Assembly (NCBI GenBank): GCA_041738505.1
Contig: JBGSPQ010000014.1
Span: forward strand, 1 to 26,191
Length of the DNA stretch: 26,191 nucleotides
Source: JBGSPQ01 sp041738505
GTDB lineage: Bacteria; Patescibacteriota; Gracilibacteria; UBA1369
Direction of reading: 5' to 3'
Shown here in pieces: positions 16,458 through 24,378 of this stretch (position 1 is the first letter of the stretch; every line of letters starts with the position of its first letter). Under the pieces are notes generated by a model. The model saw nothing but the letters and a program-made list of their open reading frames with translations. It was not told the DNA's origin and did not search any database. Position numbers and translations under genes: made by a program.

Positions 16458-16492
16458 AAAAAGAACCCGTCATATTTATGCGGGTTCTTTTT
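16458..16492. terminator. Bidirectional terminator between rplA and the DUF1385 gene
   Basis: A 12-base-pair stem AAAAAGAACCCG (16458-16469)/CGGGTTCTTTTT (16481-16492), with CAT/ATG pairing extending into the loop. T runs follow on both strands. It lies between two convergent genes and should serve both. Confidence 0.9.
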
Positions 16493-16516
16493 TGTTTTAG
16501 TGATTTTGAATATACG

Positions 16517-17491
16517 CTAGGGTACGTCCACGGTTTTCTTCGCCGCTTTTTCCTCCAGCGCCAAAGCCTGCCTTAAAGCGCTTAAAGCCACTTCCAGCTG
16601 TTTCAGGTCCGGTTCCTTGGTGGTCAGGCGCTGGAACCACAGCCCCGGCGTTACCAGCGCTCGCATGAAGGCGTTATCCTGCTTTTTGGCGCTCCACTTT
16701 AGGAACTCATATGAAATGCCGGCTATTAACGGCAGGAAAAGAACCCTCAAACCAAAATTCATCATAAAATCCTCCTGCCTGGGAACGAAAGTGTACACAA
16801 AAATACTTATTAAAAAGACAATCAGAATAAAACTTGTTCCGCAACGCGGGTGAAATCTTGTTTGCTTCGCGGCATTTTCCGGAGTCAGATCCAATCCTTT
16901 TTCATAGGTGTAAATGGATTTGTGTTCCGCGCCGTGGTATTCAAACACTCTTTTAAGGCTTGGAAAAAGTCCGATTAAGGCAATGTAAACGATGAAAAAC
17001 ACGGTCTTAAGCACTCCATCCACCAGATTGAAAACCAGATAGTTTTCGTCCAGAAGCGGAAAAACCCCGCTCAGCCAATCGGTAATCCAAAGCGGCAGAA
17101 ATTTAAACAGAAAAAGACTCATGCCGAGCGCCACAACAATGGAAAGCGCGAAAGACGCAGCCATAAACAGTTTTTGGCCGGCGGTGGCCGTTTCCTCCAA
17201 ATCCTCCTCTTCGTCCAAGGACTCTTTGGCCGAGTAATTGAGCATCTTCATGCCGATTATCATCATTTCCACAAGATTCACAACTCCCCTAACGAGCGGC
17301 ACTCCGAAAAATCTTATCCGCCTGCCCATGCTCATAAAGTTTTCCTCTTTCATTTTTATGTCCCCTTTGGTTTTGCGAACCGCCGCGGTAATAAAGTTCG
17401 GGGATCGCATCATCACCCCTTCTATCAATGCCTGTCCCCCCACCGCAAAGTCAATTTTCTTTTGGCCGTCTTTGTTTATGTAATCGCTCAT
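16517..17491 (-). CDS. DUF1385 family membrane protein (YqhQ-like)
   Basis: A 324-residue protein. The N-terminal VGGQALIEGVMMRSPN is the hallmark of DUF1385, as are MGRRIRFFGVPLVRGVVNL and the central EYHGAEHKSIYTYE...RFHPRCGTSF motif with its His and Cys residues. Hydrophobic helices lie at ~108-132, 155-175, 217-237 and 244-262. The family (B. subtilis YqhQ) is widespread in Gram-positive-type bacteria; its biochemical role is not established, though the conserved His/Glu/Cys motif suggests metal binding. It is transcribed alone from its own promoter and ends at the terminator shared with rplA. Confidence 0.93.
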   Translation of the reverse strand: MSDYINKDGQKKIDFAVGGQALIEGVMMRSPNFITAAVRKTKGDIKMKEENFMSMGRRIRFFGVPLVRGVVNLVEMMIIGMKMLNYSAKESLDEEEDLEETATAGQKLFMAASFALSIVVALGMSLFLFKFLPLWITDWLSGVFPLLDENYLVFNLVDGVLKTVFFIVYIALIGLFPSLKRVFEYHGAEHKSIYTYEKGLDLTPENAAKQTRFHPRCGTSFILIVFLISIFVYTFVPRQEDFMMNFGLRVLFLPLIAGISYEFLKWSAKKQDNAFMRALVTPGLWFQRLTTKEPDLKQLEVALSALRQALALEEKAAKKTVDVP

Positions 17492-17519
17492 GTAAAAGAT
17501 TTTATGTTTTGGATATGCA

Positions 17520-17548
17520 ATATTATCATTTTGGTTTTACCTTGTCGA
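17520..17548 (-). promoter_or_regulatory. Promoter of the DUF1385 gene
   Basis: On the minus strand TCGACA (17548-17543), 17 bases, TAATAT (17525-17520), with an extended -10 TGA. The start would be near 17513. Its -35 box overlaps the -35 box of the rightward dut promoter. Confidence 0.65.
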
Positions 17549-17570
17549 TACCGATGTAATGAATTAAATT
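17542..17570 (+). promoter_or_regulatory. Promoter of the dut operon
   Basis: TTGTCG (17542-17547), 17 bases, TAAATT (17565-17570). Predicted start near 17577, ~16 bases before dut. The same -10 hexamer is used by the tRNA-Gln promoter. Both boxes match consensus only moderately. Confidence 0.5.
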
Positions 17571-17592
17571 AACGATTGAATAATTCAACAAT

Positions 17593-18063
17593 ATGGAAGT
17601 TAAAATCAAAAGGATTGATAAGAGTCTGCCACTGCCGAAATACGAAACGGACGGGTCGGTGGGATTTGATATTCTGGCGAGGGAAAATATTGTTGTTGAG
17701 CCGCGCGGTCTGGCTTTGATTCCGGGTAACATTGTGGTGGAGGTGCCGAAGGGTTATATGCTGATTGTGGCTTCGCGTAGTTCCACTCCAAGGAAAAAGG
17801 GCCTGCTTACGCCTCATGGAATAGGCATTATTGATCATGACTACTGCGGCCCCGATGATGAAATAAAAATCCAGGTGCATAATTTTACGGACAATGAAGT
17901 GAAAGTGGAGAAGGGAGAAAAGATTGCGCAGGGGCTTTTTGTGAGGATTGATAAATTTGCCTGGGAGGAAAAAGAGGAGATGGATGGCGTTAACCGCGGA
18001 GGGTTTGGAAGTACGGATGTTAAGGATGATTCCAATAGCGGAAAGGATTTCAGTTCTTTATAA
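17593..18063 (+). CDS. dut: dUTP diphosphatase (dUTPase)
   Basis: Hydrolyses dUTP to dUMP and pyrophosphate, keeping uracil out of DNA and supplying dUMP for thymidylate synthesis. All five family motifs are present in order: GSVGFDI (motif 1), ASRSSTPRKKG (2), HGIGIIDHDYCGPDDE (3, with the catalytic Asp region), VEKGEKIAQGLF (4) and RGGFGSTD (5, the C-terminal Gly-rich arm that closes over the trimer active site). The 156-residue length is typical. A tail of ~15 residues after motif 5 is longer than usual. The kinase gene follows after 5 bases, matching a thymidylate-supply unit. Confidence 0.93.
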   Translation: MEVKIKRIDKSLPLPKYETDGSVGFDILARENIVVEPRGLALIPGNIVVEVPKGYMLIVASRSSTPRKKGLLTPHGIGIIDHDYCGPDDEIKIQVHNFTDNEVKVEKGEKIAQGLFVRIDKFAWEEKEEMDGVNRGGFGSTDVKDDSNSGKDFSSL

Positions 18064-18068
18064 ACATT

Positions 18069-18668
18069 ATGAAGAGAGGTTGTCTGATTACCATTTACGG
18101 GATCAATAACATCGGCAAATCCACTCACGCGAAAAAGCTGGTGGAAAAATTGAAGGCCGAGGGGTATGAACCGGTTTATGTAAAATATCCGGTTTATTAT
18201 CTGGAACCGACAGGGCCGGCAATTAATAAAATCATCAGGTCTTCCGGCAAACAGGAAGTTAGCGAAGAGGAACTGCAGACTTTGTTTATGCAAAACAGGG
18301 CGGACTTTGAGCCGACGATAAACGAGTGGATTGATGAGGGAAAAATTGTGGTGGCGGAGGATTATAAGGGGACGGGAATCGCCTGGGGGACGGCCAAGGG
18401 ACTGGACCAAAAGTGGGTGGAGGAATTGAACGGCAGTTTAAAGAAGGAGGATTTTGTTATTCTGATGACGGGAAAAAGGGAAATGAAAGCCAAGGAGAAA
18501 ACCCATCTTCACGAAAGCGATGACGCGCTGGTGGAAAAAGTGGGTGAGATTTTAAAGTCGCTGGCGGAAAAAAACGGCTGGCACACGGTTAAGGTGCAGG
18601 AGGATATTTTGGACACGGCGGCGCTGATGTGGAAAGAGGTTAGCGATTTTTTAAAGGGAGGGAATTAA
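18069..18668 (+). CDS. tmk: Thymidylate kinase-like protein
   Basis: A 199-residue P-loop kinase of thymidylate kinase size, expected to phosphorylate dTMP to dTDP. The P-loop is YGINNIGKST, where typical enzymes have GxDGxGKS, so the conserved Asp is Asn. The family DR(Y/H)..S..AYQG motif appears as AEDYKGTGIAWG, with the Arg missing. The C-terminal third has a Lys/Glu-rich lid-like segment (GKREMKAKEKTHLHESD). Its position 5 bases after dut supports a thymidylate role. It could instead be a related deoxynucleoside monophosphate kinase with altered specificity. Confidence 0.78.
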   Translation: MKRGCLITIYGINNIGKSTHAKKLVEKLKAEGYEPVYVKYPVYYLEPTGPAINKIIRSSGKQEVSEEELQTLFMQNRADFEPTINEWIDEGKIVVAEDYKGTGIAWGTAKGLDQKWVEELNGSLKKEDFVILMTGKREMKAKEKTHLHESDDALVEKVGEILKSLAEKNGWHTVKVQEDILDTAALMWKEVSDFLKGGN

Positions 18669-18677
18669 ATTTTTGGC

Positions 18678-18706
18678 TTGCTTACTATGGTTTATAGTGA
18701 TAGATT
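18678..18706 (+). promoter_or_regulatory. Possible promoter of folD-purF
   Basis: TTGCTT (18678-18683), 17 bases, TAGATT (18701-18706), with TGA just before the -10. Predicted start near 18713, ~19 bases before the GTG. Weak hexamers, but the same layout as the other promoters here. Confidence 0.4.
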
Positions 18707-18731
18707 TTTTTCGCTTTCTTAAATTTCTTCG

Positions 18732-19592
18732 GTGAAATTATTGGATGGAAAATTAGTCGCTTCGGAATTATATGAAAAGTTGCGGGGCGACACTGCGTCT
18801 TTGAAAGCGAAGAAGATATTTCCAAAACTGGTGATTATTCTGGTCGGGGACAACGCGGCTTCTTTATCTTATATCAAATCAAAAAGAAAAGCTGCCGAGG
18901 ACATTGGCGTAACGGCGGAGTTTATCAAGTACACGCCGGATGAAATTGACACGCCGGGATTGATTAATAAAATCCACGAGCTTAACGCCGATAAAAGCGT
19001 TAACGGTATTCTGGTTCAACTGCCTTTGCCCGATCATATTTACGAACCGGAGATAATCAAAGCGATTGCACCGATTAAGGATGTGGATGGGTTTACCGCT
19101 TATAATCTTGGTAAGATGTTTTTGAGCACCGATTTTGAGGAGCTGGCGCCATGCACTCCGTTGGGAATTATGAAAATGCTTGAGTACTATAATATTCCGA
19201 TTGAGGGAAAAGAGGCGGTGGTGGTGGGGAGAAGCAATATTGTGGGCAAACCCGTTTCCGTGATGTTACTTAACCGCGGCGCTACGGTTACCGTCTGCCA
19301 CAGTAAAACGAAGGATCTGGCTTTTCACACCTCGCGCGCCGATTTGCTGGTGGTGGCTGTGGGCAAGGCGGGGTTTATCACGGGAGACATGGTTAAGGAG
19401 GGTGCGGTGGTGGTGGATGTGGGTATTAACCGCACGGTGGAGGGAAAACTGACTGGTGATGTGAATTTTGAAGAGGTAAAAGATAAGGCATCCTTTGTTA
19501 CGCCGGTTCCCGGAGGATGCGGACTGATGACCGTGGCCTGCCTGATGGAAAATATTATCAAAGCAACTATAAAACAAAATCCTAACCCCTAA
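18732..19592 (+). CDS. folD: Methylenetetrahydrofolate dehydrogenase/cyclohydrolase FolD
   Basis: Interconverts 5,10-methylene- and 10-formyl-tetrahydrofolate, supplying formyl groups for purine synthesis. 286 residues, normal length. Motifs: SYIKSKRKAAEDIG with the catalytic Tyr and Lys, NGILVQLPLPDHI, KDVDGFTAYNLGK, APCTPLGIMKML, the NADP-binding VVVGRSNIVGKPVSVMLLNR and VTPVPGGCGLMTVA. In the last, two residues differ from the common PGGVGPMT. The start is a GTG, chosen because MKLLDGKLVA aligns with the family start and no ATG is nearby. purF follows after 5 bases, so the two are co-transcribed. Confidence 0.96.
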   Translation: MKLLDGKLVASELYEKLRGDTASLKAKKIFPKLVIILVGDNAASLSYIKSKRKAAEDIGVTAEFIKYTPDEIDTPGLINKIHELNADKSVNGILVQLPLPDHIYEPEIIKAIAPIKDVDGFTAYNLGKMFLSTDFEELAPCTPLGIMKMLEYYNIPIEGKEAVVVGRSNIVGKPVSVMLLNRGATVTVCHSKTKDLAFHTSRADLLVVAVGKAGFITGDMVKEGAVVVDVGINRTVEGKLTGDVNFEEVKDKASFVTPVPGGCGLMTVACLMENIIKATIKQNPNP

Positions 19593-19597
19593 ACTTT

Positions 19598-21106
19598 ATG
19601 TGTGGAATTATCGGTATTATTTCCAATAATCCGGTCGCGCAGGAACTTTACGACGGTCTGACGGTTTTACAGCACCGCGGACAGGACTCCGCGGGGATGA
19701 TGACTTACCGCCAGCATTTTCATTTGAAAAAGGGCAACGGGCTGGTTCGGGATGTTTTCCACACCAAAAATATGATGCGGCTCTATGGAAATGTGGGAAT
19801 CGGTCATGTACGGTATCCCACGGCGGGAGGTTACGAAGCCGGTGAAGCACAGCCGTTTTTCGTCAACTCTCCTTTCGGCATTGCCATGATTCACAACGGT
19901 AATCTGACCAATCAGGCAGAACTGAAAGAGCAGGTTATCAAGAATAATATCAGATATTTAAACACCACTTCGGATTCGGAGGTTCTTTTGAACGTTCTGG
20001 CCAATGAACTTTTAAAACTGAATGTACTAAAGCTTACTCCCCCGCTGATTTTCAAGGCGATGGAAAATGTTTTTAAGAGGCTGAAAGGCAGTTACGCGAT
20101 TCTGGCTTTGATTGCGGATCACGGGCTGTTGGCTTTTCGGGATCCGAACGGAATCAGACCGCTGAGCGTGGGCGTGCGCAACGCCAACGGTATTCTGCCG
20201 GAGTACTGCGTGGCTTCGGAAAGCGTGGCGCTGGACACGCTGGGCTATGACTTTATGGCCGATGTACAGCCCGGGGAGGTCTATTATATAGATTTACAGA
20301 GAAAGGTTTATAAAAAACAGGTGGCCGAAAAAAAGTGGGCTCCATGTATTTTTGAGCATATTTATCTGGCACGGCCCGATTCCATTATTGACGATGTTAG
20401 CGTTTACAAAACCCGTCTTCGCCTTGGTGAGTCGCTGGCGAAACAGATCAAAAAAGCAAAGCTGAAAATTGATGTTGTTGTGCCCGTTCCCGACTCCTCC
20501 CGCAGTGCGGCTCTGCCTTTGGCTCAGGCGCTGGGGGTCAAGTACAGGGAAGGTCTGGTAAAAAACAGATATATCGGCAGGACTTTTATCATGCCCGGAC
20601 AGGAAATCCGGCAAAAATCGGTTAAATACAAACTGAATGCCATTCCTCTTGAGCTTAGAAATAGGAATGTGCTGCTTGTGGATGATTCCATTGTCAGGGG
20701 AAATACTTCAAAAAGAATTGTGGAAATGGTAAGGCAGGCGGGAGCCAAGAAAGTTTACTTTGCCTCTACCGCACCGCCACTGGTAAATCCGTGTCTGTAC
20801 GGTGTGGATATGCCCTCAAGGAAGGATTTTGTGGCGAACGGGCTCAATACAGAGGAAATTGCCAAGTTTATTGGTGTGGACAAGCTTTTTTATCAGACCA
20901 AAAAAGATCTACTAGCAGCCGCGAAAGCGGGAAACCCAAAAATCACGGATTTCTGCTATGCGTGTATGGGTGGGCCTTATCCAACCGGAGATATCACAGA
21001 GGAAACTTTGATGAAAGCGGAACAGTCGCGTGGGACAATTACGGAAAGCGAGGAATTTACAGACAAGGGAGAAGAGGTTAAGGAGGATCAGATGCAGTTG
21101 ATCTAG
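19598..21106 (+). CDS. purF: Amidophosphoribosyltransferase (PurF)
   Basis: First committed step of purine synthesis: PRPP and glutamine give phosphoribosylamine. The Ntn glutaminase domain begins MCGIIGI, so Cys2 is the nucleophile after Met removal. LQHRGQDSAGM and GIGHVRYPTAG follow. The phosphoribosyltransferase domain carries the PRPP loop VLLVDDSIVRGNTSK. Cys250, Cys399, Cys453 and Cys456 stand at the positions that hold the 4Fe-4S cluster in the Bacillus-type enzyme, yet no propeptide precedes Cys2. 502 residues. It follows folD after 5 bases; a strong terminator follows. Confidence 0.97.
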   Translation: MCGIIGIISNNPVAQELYDGLTVLQHRGQDSAGMMTYRQHFHLKKGNGLVRDVFHTKNMMRLYGNVGIGHVRYPTAGGYEAGEAQPFFVNSPFGIAMIHNGNLTNQAELKEQVIKNNIRYLNTTSDSEVLLNVLANELLKLNVLKLTPPLIFKAMENVFKRLKGSYAILALIADHGLLAFRDPNGIRPLSVGVRNANGILPEYCVASESVALDTLGYDFMADVQPGEVYYIDLQRKVYKKQVAEKKWAPCIFEHIYLARPDSIIDDVSVYKTRLRLGESLAKQIKKAKLKIDVVVPVPDSSRSAALPLAQALGVKYREGLVKNRYIGRTFIMPGQEIRQKSVKYKLNAIPLELRNRNVLLVDDSIVRGNTSKRIVEMVRQAGAKKVYFASTAPPLVNPCLYGVDMPSRKDFVANGLNTEEIAKFIGVDKLFYQTKKDLLAAAKAGNPKITDFCYACMGGPYPTGDITEETLMKAEQSRGTITESEEFTDKGEEVKEDQMQLI

Positions 21107-21143
21107 CGATAATTCGTCTTTTTTTATTGTAAATTGCACTTAT

Positions 21144-21180
21144 ACGACATCCGACTTCCTGAGGTCGGATGTCGTTTTTT
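21144..21180 (+). terminator. Terminator of folD-purF
   Basis: A perfect 12-base-pair stem ACGACATCCGAC (21144-21155)/GTCGGATGTCGT (21164-21175) with an 8-base loop, followed by a T run to 21180. Confidence 0.93.
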
Positions 21181-21235
21181 GTAATGAAAACGGTTAATTC
21201 GGAATATATACATTCTGTGCAGTTTCATAATGTTT

Positions 21236-21263
21236 TTGATTTTTTGTCTATTTATGTTATAAT
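21236..21263 (+). promoter_or_regulatory. Promoter of the 343-residue unknown gene
   Basis: TTGATT (21236-21241), 16 bases, a consensus TATAAT (21258-21263) with extended TGT. Predicted start near 21270. This would leave only ~7 bases before an ATG at 21277, which favours the ATG at 21298. Confidence 0.75.
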
Positions 21264-21297
21264 TTATTGATATTTAATGCTTAATCCAAATCTATTT

Positions 21298-22329
21298 ATG
21301 TCTCCAAAACAAACAAATGCGGCCAGAAAAAGTAAGCTTTATCCGGGTAGCCGTCCCGAAGCCGAAGCCCCCGTTAACGAGACCGGTATTGATCAATTCG
21401 TTTTCGTGGAACCGGATAAGATTAGAAAAGCCATTCATAAACGCATTGAGCGTGCAGGGCGTCCGGATATATCGGTTTCGGCAGAGGAAGCTGTTGGAAC
21501 TGCCGGTGACGGTCTGGAGTCTCTATGCAACAAATCCAAAGTCAATCTGCCAAGGCATATGACTTTAACCGGAGGGGAAAATGATTTCCGTGATTTCAGT
21601 CTGGAGTTTGATGTACATGGCATTAATCGCGATGTTCCGGAGGATCAGGCTCAGAGATTTAATTTTTACGGAGTGAGTGATGATGCCGGCCACGCTTTCA
21701 ACCGCGGGGCGGTGATGTTTAATTTTGACGACGACAGCAGTGAGGCAAACATGTTCCTTGCCCAATCCGAGCAATACGACCAGCTGGCGGCGGGAAGATC
21801 CAATGCCGCGGTAATAAAGGCGGCCTATGAAACCGCTGTGGACCCGGCGGTGGACCCCGAAGAGCTGGTTAATAAAGCGGCCAAGAACGTGGAAGAAGTG
21901 GCCGAGGAATTTGGCGAAGTAAATAAGCCTATGGATTTAACGGGAGCAAAACTGGTTCCCACCACCAAAGCCAATACTTACGAGCTTCAGCTTTCCAATC
22001 TGGGTAACAACAAATGCATAATCATGAATCCGTCCACCGGAAAGGTAAGAATTATCAAAATGACGGAAAAAGAACAGAAAGTCCTGGTTACCAAAGATGA
22101 ACTTGTGCTGTTGGCCACTCCAGAATTATTCAAGGCCTATGAATCCAAAAAGGAACCGGCCGAAATACAAATTGGCAACAAGCTGTTCATGGAAACTCAA
22201 ATGGGCAAATCACTTAAAGACATTGGAGATGAGCTGATTGATGATATTCATGCAAAAGGATATGACAGCTCAATCAGCATGATTATGTTCAGAGTGCCGG
22301 AAAAAGTGGATTTGGGATTTGATGTTTAA
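21298..22329 (+). CDS. Unrecognised soluble protein
   Basis: A 343-residue protein with no signal peptide or membrane helix. The head (MSPKQTNAARKSK) is basic. The middle is acidic with Asn/Asp/Phe-rich stretches (FNFYGVSDDAGHAFN, MFNFDDDSSE), followed by an Ala/Glu helix region (~180-210). The last third (~215-343) looks like a compact alpha/beta domain with KVRIIKMTEKEQKVLVTKDEL. No family is recognised. Two starts are possible (21277 and 21298). The later one is preferred because of the promoter position and a TATTTATG context like that of neighbouring genes. It is monocistronic by layout, with a terminator before it and a new promoter right after its stop. Confidence 0.8.
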   Translation: MSPKQTNAARKSKLYPGSRPEAEAPVNETGIDQFVFVEPDKIRKAIHKRIERAGRPDISVSAEEAVGTAGDGLESLCNKSKVNLPRHMTLTGGENDFRDFSLEFDVHGINRDVPEDQAQRFNFYGVSDDAGHAFNRGAVMFNFDDDSSEANMFLAQSEQYDQLAAGRSNAAVIKAAYETAVDPAVDPEELVNKAAKNVEEVAEEFGEVNKPMDLTGAKLVPTTKANTYELQLSNLGNNKCIIMNPSTGKVRIIKMTEKEQKVLVTKDELVLLATPELFKAYESKKEPAEIQIGNKLFMETQMGKSLKDIGDELIDDIHAKGYDSSISMIMFRVPEKVDLGFDV

Positions 22330-22330
22330 T

Positions 22331-22359
22331 TTGACATATTAAGCTAATCGTGATATAAA
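22331..22359 (+). promoter_or_regulatory. Promoter of the 178-residue unknown gene
   Basis: Consensus TTGACA (22331-22336), 17 bases, TATAAA (22354-22359), extended -10 TGA. It begins one base after the previous stop codon. Predicted start near 22366. Confidence 0.8.
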
Positions 22360-22390
22360 TACTACCACTTTTTATCACATTCTTTTTGCC

Positions 22391-22927
22391 ATGAATAACA
22401 GCGACAGACCCGGGAGAGATGATTGCGCCGAAAGTACCGAAAAATGGAGTGATGATACGGAAAGATCCAATGTGGTTGCAATCGGAAGTCTGCGTGAGGA
22501 AACTGGCAGAAAACCGGCAAACCTCCGTGAAATAGGCGCCACACATGTTATTTCGATATGGAAAGCTGTCAGTCCGGGTATCGTGCACGTTTTTGACACT
22601 TTTGATGAACTGGGCATTGATACCGAGCCACTGGGAAGAAGAATGTTGGAGGAAGATGATCCCGATGTTCTTCAGATAATAATTCATATGAGAGAATTTA
22701 CCGCCACAATTCTTCGAGCGGTGGAATTGCGAGTTGATAACGGAGTGCAGGCTATCCATGTGCACCCGCAACAGAGTATGAGCCGGACTGCGCTGGATTT
22801 TGCCGAAAGACTGGCAAAGGGTGATGATGATTCACTTCGACGCAAACTGATTAAACTTTATGAATGGCTTGGTAACGAGGAGGCAAATGCCAAAGTGCTG
22901 GTGGACTATATAAACAGATGTAAGTAG
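22391..22927 (+). CDS. Unrecognised soluble protein
   Basis: A 178-residue protein without signal or membrane helix. The first ~30 residues are Asp/Glu/Arg/Ser-rich and probably disordered. The rest is predicted mostly helical, with EEDDPDVLQIIIHMREF, ATILRAVELRVDNG and a C-terminal KLIKLYEWLGNEEANAKV segment, plus a HVHP motif (~125). No family is recognised. It has a near-consensus promoter of its own and no terminator before purD. The leader lacks a Shine-Dalgarno motif. Confidence 0.78.
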   Translation: MNNSDRPGRDDCAESTEKWSDDTERSNVVAIGSLREETGRKPANLREIGATHVISIWKAVSPGIVHVFDTFDELGIDTEPLGRRMLEEDDPDVLQIIIHMREFTATILRAVELRVDNGVQAIHVHPQQSMSRTALDFAERLAKGDDDSLRRKLIKLYEWLGNEEANAKVLVDYINRCK

Positions 22928-22958
22928 GTTTTTAGATGGTGAGGCGGGTTTTTGCGGC

Positions 22959-22987
22959 TTGATGAGTTTTTGCTATGCAAGTAAACT
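22959..22987 (+). promoter_or_regulatory. Promoter of purD
   Basis: TTGATG (22959-22964), 17 bases, TAAACT (22982-22987). Predicted start near 22994, ~19 bases before the ATG at 23013. An inverted repeat spans the same region. Confidence 0.5.
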
Positions 22988-22990
22988 CAT
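22962..22990. promoter_or_regulatory. Inverted repeat across the purD promoter (possible operator)
   Basis: ATGAGTTT (22962-22969) and AAACTCAT (22983-22990) are perfect 8-base inverted arms. Inside them TTGC (22970-22973) and GCAA (22977-22980) form a second pair of arms. Together they cover the -35 to -10 interval, as an operator for a dimeric repressor would. Part of the left arm (GAGTTTTT) can also pair with AAAAACTC at 23001-23008. Confidence 0.5.
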
Positions 22991-23012
22991 TACGACATTT
23001 AAAAACTCAAAT

Positions 23013-24323
23013 ATGAAAAAAGTTTTATTGATTGGGAATGGCGCCAGGGAACATGTTATCGGGGAGACGCTGAAGCGGGCGGGGGCGCGGGTTTTTACTT
23101 ACGGTAAAGCCAGTAATCCGGGACTTATGGAGCTTTCCGATGGATATGAGGTGGGCGGGCTGAAGGATTTTGCGGCTTTAAGGGAATTCGCGCTTAAAGT
23201 TAAACCTGATTTTGCCTTTGTGGGGCCGGATGATCCGATTGCGGACGGTACGGCGGATGTGCTGTTGGAGATTGAGATTCATTCGGTGGCGCCATTACAG
23301 ACGGTGGCGCGGTTGGAGTCGTCCAAGTCTTTCGCGCGGGATTTGCTGGCCAAATACGGGATTCCGGGGAATCCGCGGTTTAAGGTTTTTTTTACGGAGG
23401 ACGGCATGGATGATTTTTTGAAGGAGCTGGGTGATGATTTTGTGGTTAAGGCGGACGGACTTATGGGAGGCAAAGGGGTTAAGGTTTCGGGTGACCATCT
23501 GGCCGGACACGATGAAGCTCTGGTTTTCGCGAAGGAATGTCTGGCCGGAGCCGGCAGGGTGGTGATTGAGGAAAAGCTGATCGGACAGGAATTCAGTCTG
23601 ATGAGTTTTTGCGACGGCGTGAACACGACTGAAATGCCGGCCGTGCAGGATCACAAACGCGCTTATGATGGCGATAAAGGACCGAATACGGGCGGTATGG
23701 GTTCTTATTCGGACGCGAATCATCTGTTGCCGTTTCTTAAGTCGAGCGATATTGATGAGGCGGCGGAAATGACCCGAAAAGTTGCGAAGGCGCTTTTTGA
23801 GGAGACCGGCGCTGAATTTAAAGGCATTATGTACGGCGGGTTTATCGCGACGGCCAAGGGAGTGAGACTGATTGAATACAACGCGCGCTTTGGCGATCCG
23901 GAGGCGATGAATGTTCTGCCGATTTTAAAGACCAATTTTGTGGATGTGTGCGAGGCGGTAATTCACGGGGATTTGGCAAATCTGAAAGTGGAATTTGATA
24001 ACAAGGCGACCGTCTGCAAATATATTGTACCCGAAGGTTATCCGGAAAATCCGGTTAAAGGAGAGAAAATTGAAGTGGGCGCGGTTCCGGAGGGGGTTAA
24101 AATGTACTACGCGTCCGTTGACGCCAAAGAGGATGGGCTTTACTTGAGCTCTTCCCGGGCTATCGGCTTTGTTGGGGTGGCCGATACACTACCGGAAGCC
24201 GAAAAACTGGCGGAAAGCGCATGTGGAAGCATCAAAGGCCCGGTTTTCTACCGCAAAGATGTAGGGACCGAGGAATTGATTCAAAAACGGGTGGAGATGA
24301 TGGAGGCAATAAGAAGGGGTTAA
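23013..24323 (+). CDS. purD: Phosphoribosylamine-glycine ligase (PurD, GARS)
   Basis: Second step of purine synthesis: joins glycine to phosphoribosylamine with ATP, acting directly on the PurF product. 436 residues. The N-terminal domain opens KKVLLIGNGAREHV and has FVGPDDPIADG. The ATP-grasp domain has VVKADGLMGGKGVKV, IGQEFSLMSF, GPNTGGMGSY and the metal-binding IEYNARFGDPEAM. The start was set at the ATG of MKKVLLIGNG. An in-frame TTG at 22959 would overlap the promoter and add 18 non-family residues. The gene is separated from purF by two unknown genes. Confidence 0.96.
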   Translation: MKKVLLIGNGAREHVIGETLKRAGARVFTYGKASNPGLMELSDGYEVGGLKDFAALREFALKVKPDFAFVGPDDPIADGTADVLLEIEIHSVAPLQTVARLESSKSFARDLLAKYGIPGNPRFKVFFTEDGMDDFLKELGDDFVVKADGLMGGKGVKVSGDHLAGHDEALVFAKECLAGAGRVVIEEKLIGQEFSLMSFCDGVNTTEMPAVQDHKRAYDGDKGPNTGGMGSYSDANHLLPFLKSSDIDEAAEMTRKVAKALFEETGAEFKGIMYGGFIATAKGVRLIEYNARFGDPEAMNVLPILKTNFVDVCEAVIHGDLANLKVEFDNKATVCKYIVPEGYPENPVKGEKIEVGAVPEGVKMYYASVDAKEDGLYLSSSRAIGFVGVADTLPEAEKLAESACGSIKGPVFYRKDVGTEELIQKRVEMMEAIRRG

Positions 24324-24326
24324 GTA

Positions 24327-24354
24327 TTGACAAGTTGGGTTTTTAGTATAGTAT
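24327..24354 (+). promoter_or_regulatory. Promoter of the 282-residue unknown gene
   Basis: Consensus TTGACA (24327-24332) begins 3 bases after the purD stop. The -10 is TAGTAT (24349-24354) after 16 bases, or alternatively TATAGT (24347-24352) after 14. Predicted start near 24361. Confidence 0.6.
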
Positions 24355-24378
24355 GGCTGTCCATTGTATATTTTTCTT

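Noticed and set aside
22959..23012. TTG start giving an 18-residue extension to PurD
   Set aside because: The PurD family begins at KKVLLIGNGAREH, and the TTG coincides with the predicted -35 box.
22929..23012. Purine riboswitch before purD
   Set aside because: There is no three-way junction or conserved purine-aptamer core; the palindrome mostly precedes the predicted transcript start.
24364..24378. TTG start for the 282-residue unknown protein
   Set aside because: It lies almost at the predicted transcription start, and an ATG in a CTTATG context follows 15 bases later.
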